NCBI GenBank assembly: GCA_016193545.1
Contig: JACPSA010000010.1
Span: forward strand, 5,932-32,137
From: Chloroflexota bacterium
GTDB lineage: Bacteria > Chloroflexota > Dehalococcoidia > Dehalococcoidales > UBA2162
Direction: 5' to 3'
Length of the DNA: 26,206 nucleotides
Shown: one piece after another, positions 23,634 to 26,206 of the stretch
How positions within the stretch are numbered: position 1 is the stretch's first letter
Layout: each line of letters opens with the position of its first letter
Notes under the pieces: generated by a model
The model's input: the letters and a program-made list of their open reading frames with translations, nothing else
Database searches by the model: none
Told to the model about the DNA's origin: nothing
Program-made: the position numbers and the translations under genes

Positions 23634-24785
23634 TTACCTCGTCAGGATAGTAATATTAGCGTACGTACCTACGCCGCCGATATTATGAATTAGTCCGAAT
23701 CTAGCGTTCTCAACCTGAGTTTCTCCAGCCTCTCCTCTGAGTTGCTTGACTATGGTTCTAATCTGGGAGCCTCCTGTAGCTCCGATGGGATGGCCTTTAG
23801 ATAACAGGCCACCATCAACATTTACCGGAATTTTACCACCTAAATACGTCTGCCTGTCCCTTAGTAACTTGGCTCCCTCACCGGGTCTGGCGAAGCCGAG
23901 GTCTTCATAAGCCATCAGTTCAGCAATAGTAAAACAGTCGTGGACTTCAGCTACATCAATATCTTCCGGGCCTGAACCTGCCATCTGGTAGGCCTGTCGG
24001 GCCGCTTCCCGGACACAGCTCAGGTTGGTCAGAGATTCGCGGGCACTCAGGTTTAATTCAGATGTCGCCATGCCGATGCCCGCTACCCATACTGGTTTGT
24101 CCGTTATCTTTTTGGCTTTTTCGGCACTGGCAACAATGATGCAGGAGGCTCCGTCAGCATTGGCGCAACAGTCATATCTCTTTAGCGGACTGCAAACAAC
24201 ATCGGAGCCGAGTATTTCCTCAAGGCTCAATGCCTTACGATAGGTAGCCTTTGTGTTCATTGCGCCATAGCCGGAGTTTTTGACTCTTATTGCCGCCAGG
24301 TCTGGCTCGGTGGTCCCGTACTTAGCCATGTGAGCGCGGGCATACATCGCATATCCTGCCGGCATGCTGGTTCCCAGAGGAGAGCCGAACATAATGTCGT
24401 CGCCTCTGGACATCCGCTCTGCTGCTTCAGGTGAGGTGAGCTCTGACATCTTTTGGAAGCCAATTACGGTAACAATCTGGTGAAGCCCTGATTTTATTAG
24501 CGACCAAGCAACTCTTAGCCCGGCGCTGCTGGATGAGCAAACGCTCTCCACATAAAATGTGGGGGCTGGCGTTAGTTCCAGATACTCTGATATCAACGCT
24601 GCGGCGGTACGTTGTTTGTCATATTCCGGCGCCGAGCAAATGATGGAGGCATCGATATCTTTACGGGAGATATTCAGCCCTGCCATTGCTTCCTGGTATG
24701 CCTCGAAGCTGAGTTCCCTGACAGACATACCGCAGCTACGCGAGAATATGCTTTGCCCCGCACCAACGATGGCTACACCTTTCAT
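23634..24785 (-). CDS. Thiolase-superfamily acyl-CoA acetyltransferase-like protein
   Basis: A 383-residue thiolase-fold protein of the SCP-x-like group. The nucleophile is C83 in ESVCSSSSAGLR; AEVHDCFT and SKGHPIGATGGSQ supply the His residues, and LIHNIGGVGTYANITIL is the C-terminal end. With the DUF35 partner it probably acts on a CoA thioester, either in thiolysis of the ring-opened chain or in a related C-C bond step. ATG 24785 follows GGGAGGG at 3 bases. It is the first gene of a long minus-strand run and has its own promoter and palindromic operator. Confidence 0.87.
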   Translation of the reverse strand: MKGVAIVGAGQSIFSRSCGMSVRELSFEAYQEAMAGLNISRKDIDASIICSAPEYDKQRTAAALISEYLELTPAPTFYVESVCSSSSAGLRVAWSLIKSGLHQIVTVIGFQKMSELTSPEAAERMSRGDDIMFGSPLGTSMPAGYAMYARAHMAKYGTTEPDLAAIRVKNSGYGAMNTKATYRKALSLEEILGSDVVCSPLKRYDCCANADGASCIIVASAEKAKKITDKPVWVAGIGMATSELNLSARESLTNLSCVREAARQAYQMAGSGPEDIDVAEVHDCFTIAELMAYEDLGFARPGEGAKLLRDRQTYLGGKIPVNVDGGLLSKGHPIGATGGSQIRTIVKQLRGEAGETQVENARFGLIHNIGGVGTYANITILTR

Positions 24786-24878
24786 AAACCCTCCCGAATC
24801 GGGGATAGTCTGTAAGATTTTACCTGATTTGCAGGTTAAAATTCTTCCGTATCGAAGGGCGATATGTCATAAATCTAA

Positions 24879-24901
24879 TATAGCGTTAAATTTACGCTAT
24901 A
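24879..24901 (-). promoter_or_regulatory. Palindromic candidate operator for the thiolase run
   Basis: TATAGCGT (24879-24886) and ACGCTATA (24894-24901) are perfect 8-base arms around a 7-base AT-only centre, giving a 23-base palindrome. It begins directly after the -10 box of the promoter, covering the expected transcription start, a classical place for a repressor. The sequence differs from the inverted repeat before the paaX-type gene, so a different regulator (for example TetR- or GntR-type encoded elsewhere) is likely. Confidence 0.6.
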
Positions 24902-24930
24902 AGCCTAGCACTTATCATATACCTTGTCAA
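24902..24930 (-). promoter_or_regulatory. Promoter of the thiolase run
   Basis: On the minus strand a perfect -35 TTGACA (24930-24925) and a -10 TAGGCT (24907-24902) are 17 bases apart. The leader to ATG 24785 is about 110 bases. This could drive the thiolase, DUF35 protein and possibly read through the REP-like repeat into had-oah-dch. The rest of the 24786-25029 gap holds nothing else I can identify. Confidence 0.65.
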
Positions 24931-25029
24931 GTATCAGTTGTACAGAAACAAATCGGATGTTTAAGTCGAGGGCACAATCGGAAGTGACAGGTAGCCGCTG
25001 GGCTGAAATCCGAGGGCGCTTCCTAGTTA

Positions 25030-25956
25030 TTAAGACGGCCTGGGTGGGGCCGGGTTTTGGTATCCTTCCAGTAATACCTCAGGCACTTGCTTGATTAATT
25101 CGTCTATCAACCACAAGCCTTCTTTTTTCTGGATTACTTTTGCCTTCACCGGCTCCGAGTAAATTGCAATATTATTGCCGGTAACATCGAAGACCTGGCC
25201 ATTGATATCAGCGGCTTCGTCAGTGCACAGGTAGCATATGAAAGGAGTCACTGTTTCCGGAGGGGGTGGGTTGGTTAACTCCTCGAATCGCTCTCTAGTT
25301 ATCAGCCCGGCCTCATAACGCTTCTTAAATCCGGCGACTACTTCCTCATTCACAGTGAACGGCGTAGCCGCGGTAGGAGCATAGGCATTACAGGTTACTC
25401 CGTACCTCCCCATCTCCCGGGCAACATTTCTGGTTAAACCGACGACTCCGGCTTTGGCGGCTCCATAATTACAGTGCCCTACTGCTCCCAGCCAGGCGGT
25501 GGATGTCGTGTTGATTATTCTACCCCATCTCTGTTCTCTCATGATGATACAGGCGTGCTTGGTGCAATTGAAGGAGCCTTTGAGAAAAGAGTCAACACAC
25601 TTATCCCAGTCTTCTTCGGTCATGTTCCAGACCATCCTGGGCGCGTCAGCCCCGCCGTTGTTCACCAGAATATCAAGCCGCCCGAACTTGTCTATGGCTG
25701 TTTGTATCAGCTGCTGGGCGATTGAGAAATCAGAGATACTGCCTGAGAAAGGCTCAGCCTGCCCTCCCCTCTCCCTAATCTCCCGGGCAGTTGTTTCAGC
25801 ATTGTCCACGTAAGCAACAGGGTCACGGCTGGCGGGCGGCAGGTCATTAGTGATAACCCTAACTCCCTCCATAGCCATAGCTATAGCTATAGCCCGGCCA
25901 ATACCCCGCCCTGAACCGGTGATTACAGCCACTTTATCTTTTAATAAGCCATCCAT
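25030..25956 (-). CDS. Short-chain dehydrogenase/reductase
   Basis: A 308-residue classical SDR with TGSGRGIG (nucleotide loop, about residues 14-21), NNGG of the central strand, catalytic Ser in NTTSTAW, and YGAAK (Tyr and Lys). The C-terminal 50 residues (from about 255) extend past the core with WLIDELIKQVPEVLLEGY. ND after strand 2 suggests NAD rather than NADP. A 3-hydroxyacyl-CoA dehydrogenase in the chain produced by ring opening is a fair guess, not shown. ATG 25956 follows GAGGGGAGC closely. It lies 244 bases before the thiolase promoter region, so may be a separate unit. Confidence 0.88.
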   Translation of the reverse strand: MDGLLKDKVAVITGSGRGIGRAIAIAMAMEGVRVITNDLPPASRDPVAYVDNAETTAREIRERGGQAEPFSGSISDFSIAQQLIQTAIDKFGRLDILVNNGGADAPRMVWNMTEEDWDKCVDSFLKGSFNCTKHACIIMREQRWGRIINTTSTAWLGAVGHCNYGAAKAGVVGLTRNVAREMGRYGVTCNAYAPTAATPFTVNEEVVAGFKKRYEAGLITRERFEELTNPPPPETVTPFICYLCTDEAADINGQVFDVTGNNIAIYSEPVKAKVIQKKEGLWLIDELIKQVPEVLLEGYQNPAPPRPS

Positions 25957-26113
25957 TTTGCTCCCCTCTGTTTTAATTAAGAAATCGGCTACTCCTGTAA
26001 TACAATAGATTTAGAGGTGGAATTTTCATTGCTCTCATTATACGCGCGGAGTTCTATTTTGCTAATTCTTCACTTCGTTGAGTGGTATTCTGCCATGGTT
26101 ATGTACAACCTGG

Positions 26114-26206
26114 CTAGCGGATAATCCTGATGATAAGTAGCAGAATGGGGGGAATGAGCAAAGAGGAAAACAGGGTTACCGCCAGGCTCGCCCCAGCCAG
26201 TTGAGC
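26114..26206 (-). CDS. C-terminal transmembrane tail of a membrane protein (partial)
   Basis: An open minus frame enters from the right edge and stops at TAG 26116-26114. The 30 visible residues are strongly hydrophobic (SLAVTLFSSLLIPPILLLII) and end in a basic RIIR, the form of a last transmembrane helix with a cytoplasmic end. A transporter for the aromatic substrate would fit the locus but nothing here shows the family. The 25957-26113 gap to the SDR shows no gene. Confidence 0.55.
   Translation of the reverse strand, partial: AQLAGASLAVTLFSSLLIPPILLLIIRIIR

Noticed and set aside
1..26206. CRISPR arrays, tRNA/rRNA genes, transposases
   Set aside because: I saw no regularly spaced direct repeats, no cloverleaf-like or rRNA-like sequence and no transposase coding; the only repeats are the REP-like pair and a 12-base tandem duplication in bzdO.

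Overview
The window is an aromatic-catabolism locus of an anaerobic bacterium. The enzymes present work only without oxygen or are typical of anaerobes: an ATP-dependent class I benzoyl-CoA reductase, its ferredoxin, the hydration/oxidation/ring-opening trio that follows it, prenyl-FMN (UbiD-type) (de)carboxylases, and a molybdopterin oxidoreductase. The mixture of ATG, GTG and TTG starts, mid-range base composition, a PaaX-type regulator and a REP-like repeat of the CCCTGAG...CTCAGGG kind would fit a Chloroflexota/Dehalococcoidia-like genome. That is a guess from impression, and nothing in the window proves taxonomy.

Layout. Positions 1-6136 (plus strand): a tail of an unknown gene, then a promoter and an operon of aryl-CoA ligase, UbiD-family enzyme 1, a 94-residue small protein, UbiX, an LpdD-like flavin chaperone, an intercistronic hairpin and UbiD-family enzyme 2. 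Positions 6205-7667 (minus): a third UbiD homologue, split by one frameshift. Positions 7825-9393 (plus): a second acyl/aryl-CoA ligase, expressed from a divergent promoter that would give a nearly leaderless mRNA. Positions 9404-24785 (minus, about 15 kb, one direction): thiolase-like protein, Zn-ribbon/OB-fold DUF35 protein, REP-like repeat, had, oah, dch, paaX-type regulator, bzdN, bzdO, bzdP, bzdQ, ferredoxin, NuoG/GltD-type electron-transfer flavoprotein, a 39-codon ThiS/MoaD-like half-domain, a 49-residue zinc-ribbon microprotein and a molybdopterin oxidoreductase. Positions 25030-25956 (minus): an SDR oxidoreductase. The right edge holds the C-terminal tail of a membrane protein (minus).

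How it works together (inference from families). The first operon activates an aromatic acid with CoA and/or adds or removes a ring carboxylate with prenyl-FMN enzymes, delivering benzoyl-CoA or a close analogue. The reductase, fed by the ferredoxin and perhaps the large flavoprotein, reduces benzoyl-CoA to the cyclic dienoyl-CoA. Dch, Had and Oah then hydrate, oxidise and hydrolytically open the ring to a pimeloyl-CoA-type product. The thiolase-like protein with its DUF35 partner and the SDR may act further down beta-oxidation. Plausible entry substrates are phthalate isomers, hydroxybenzoates, phenol (through a phenylphosphate-carboxylase-like complex) or an unsubstituted arene; the sequence alone does not choose. 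Points most worth a second look: the UbiD/small-subunit/UbiX/LpdD module, the divergent and frameshifted third UbiD, and the possible +1 frameshift joining the electron-transfer flavoprotein to a ubiquitin-like GG tail.
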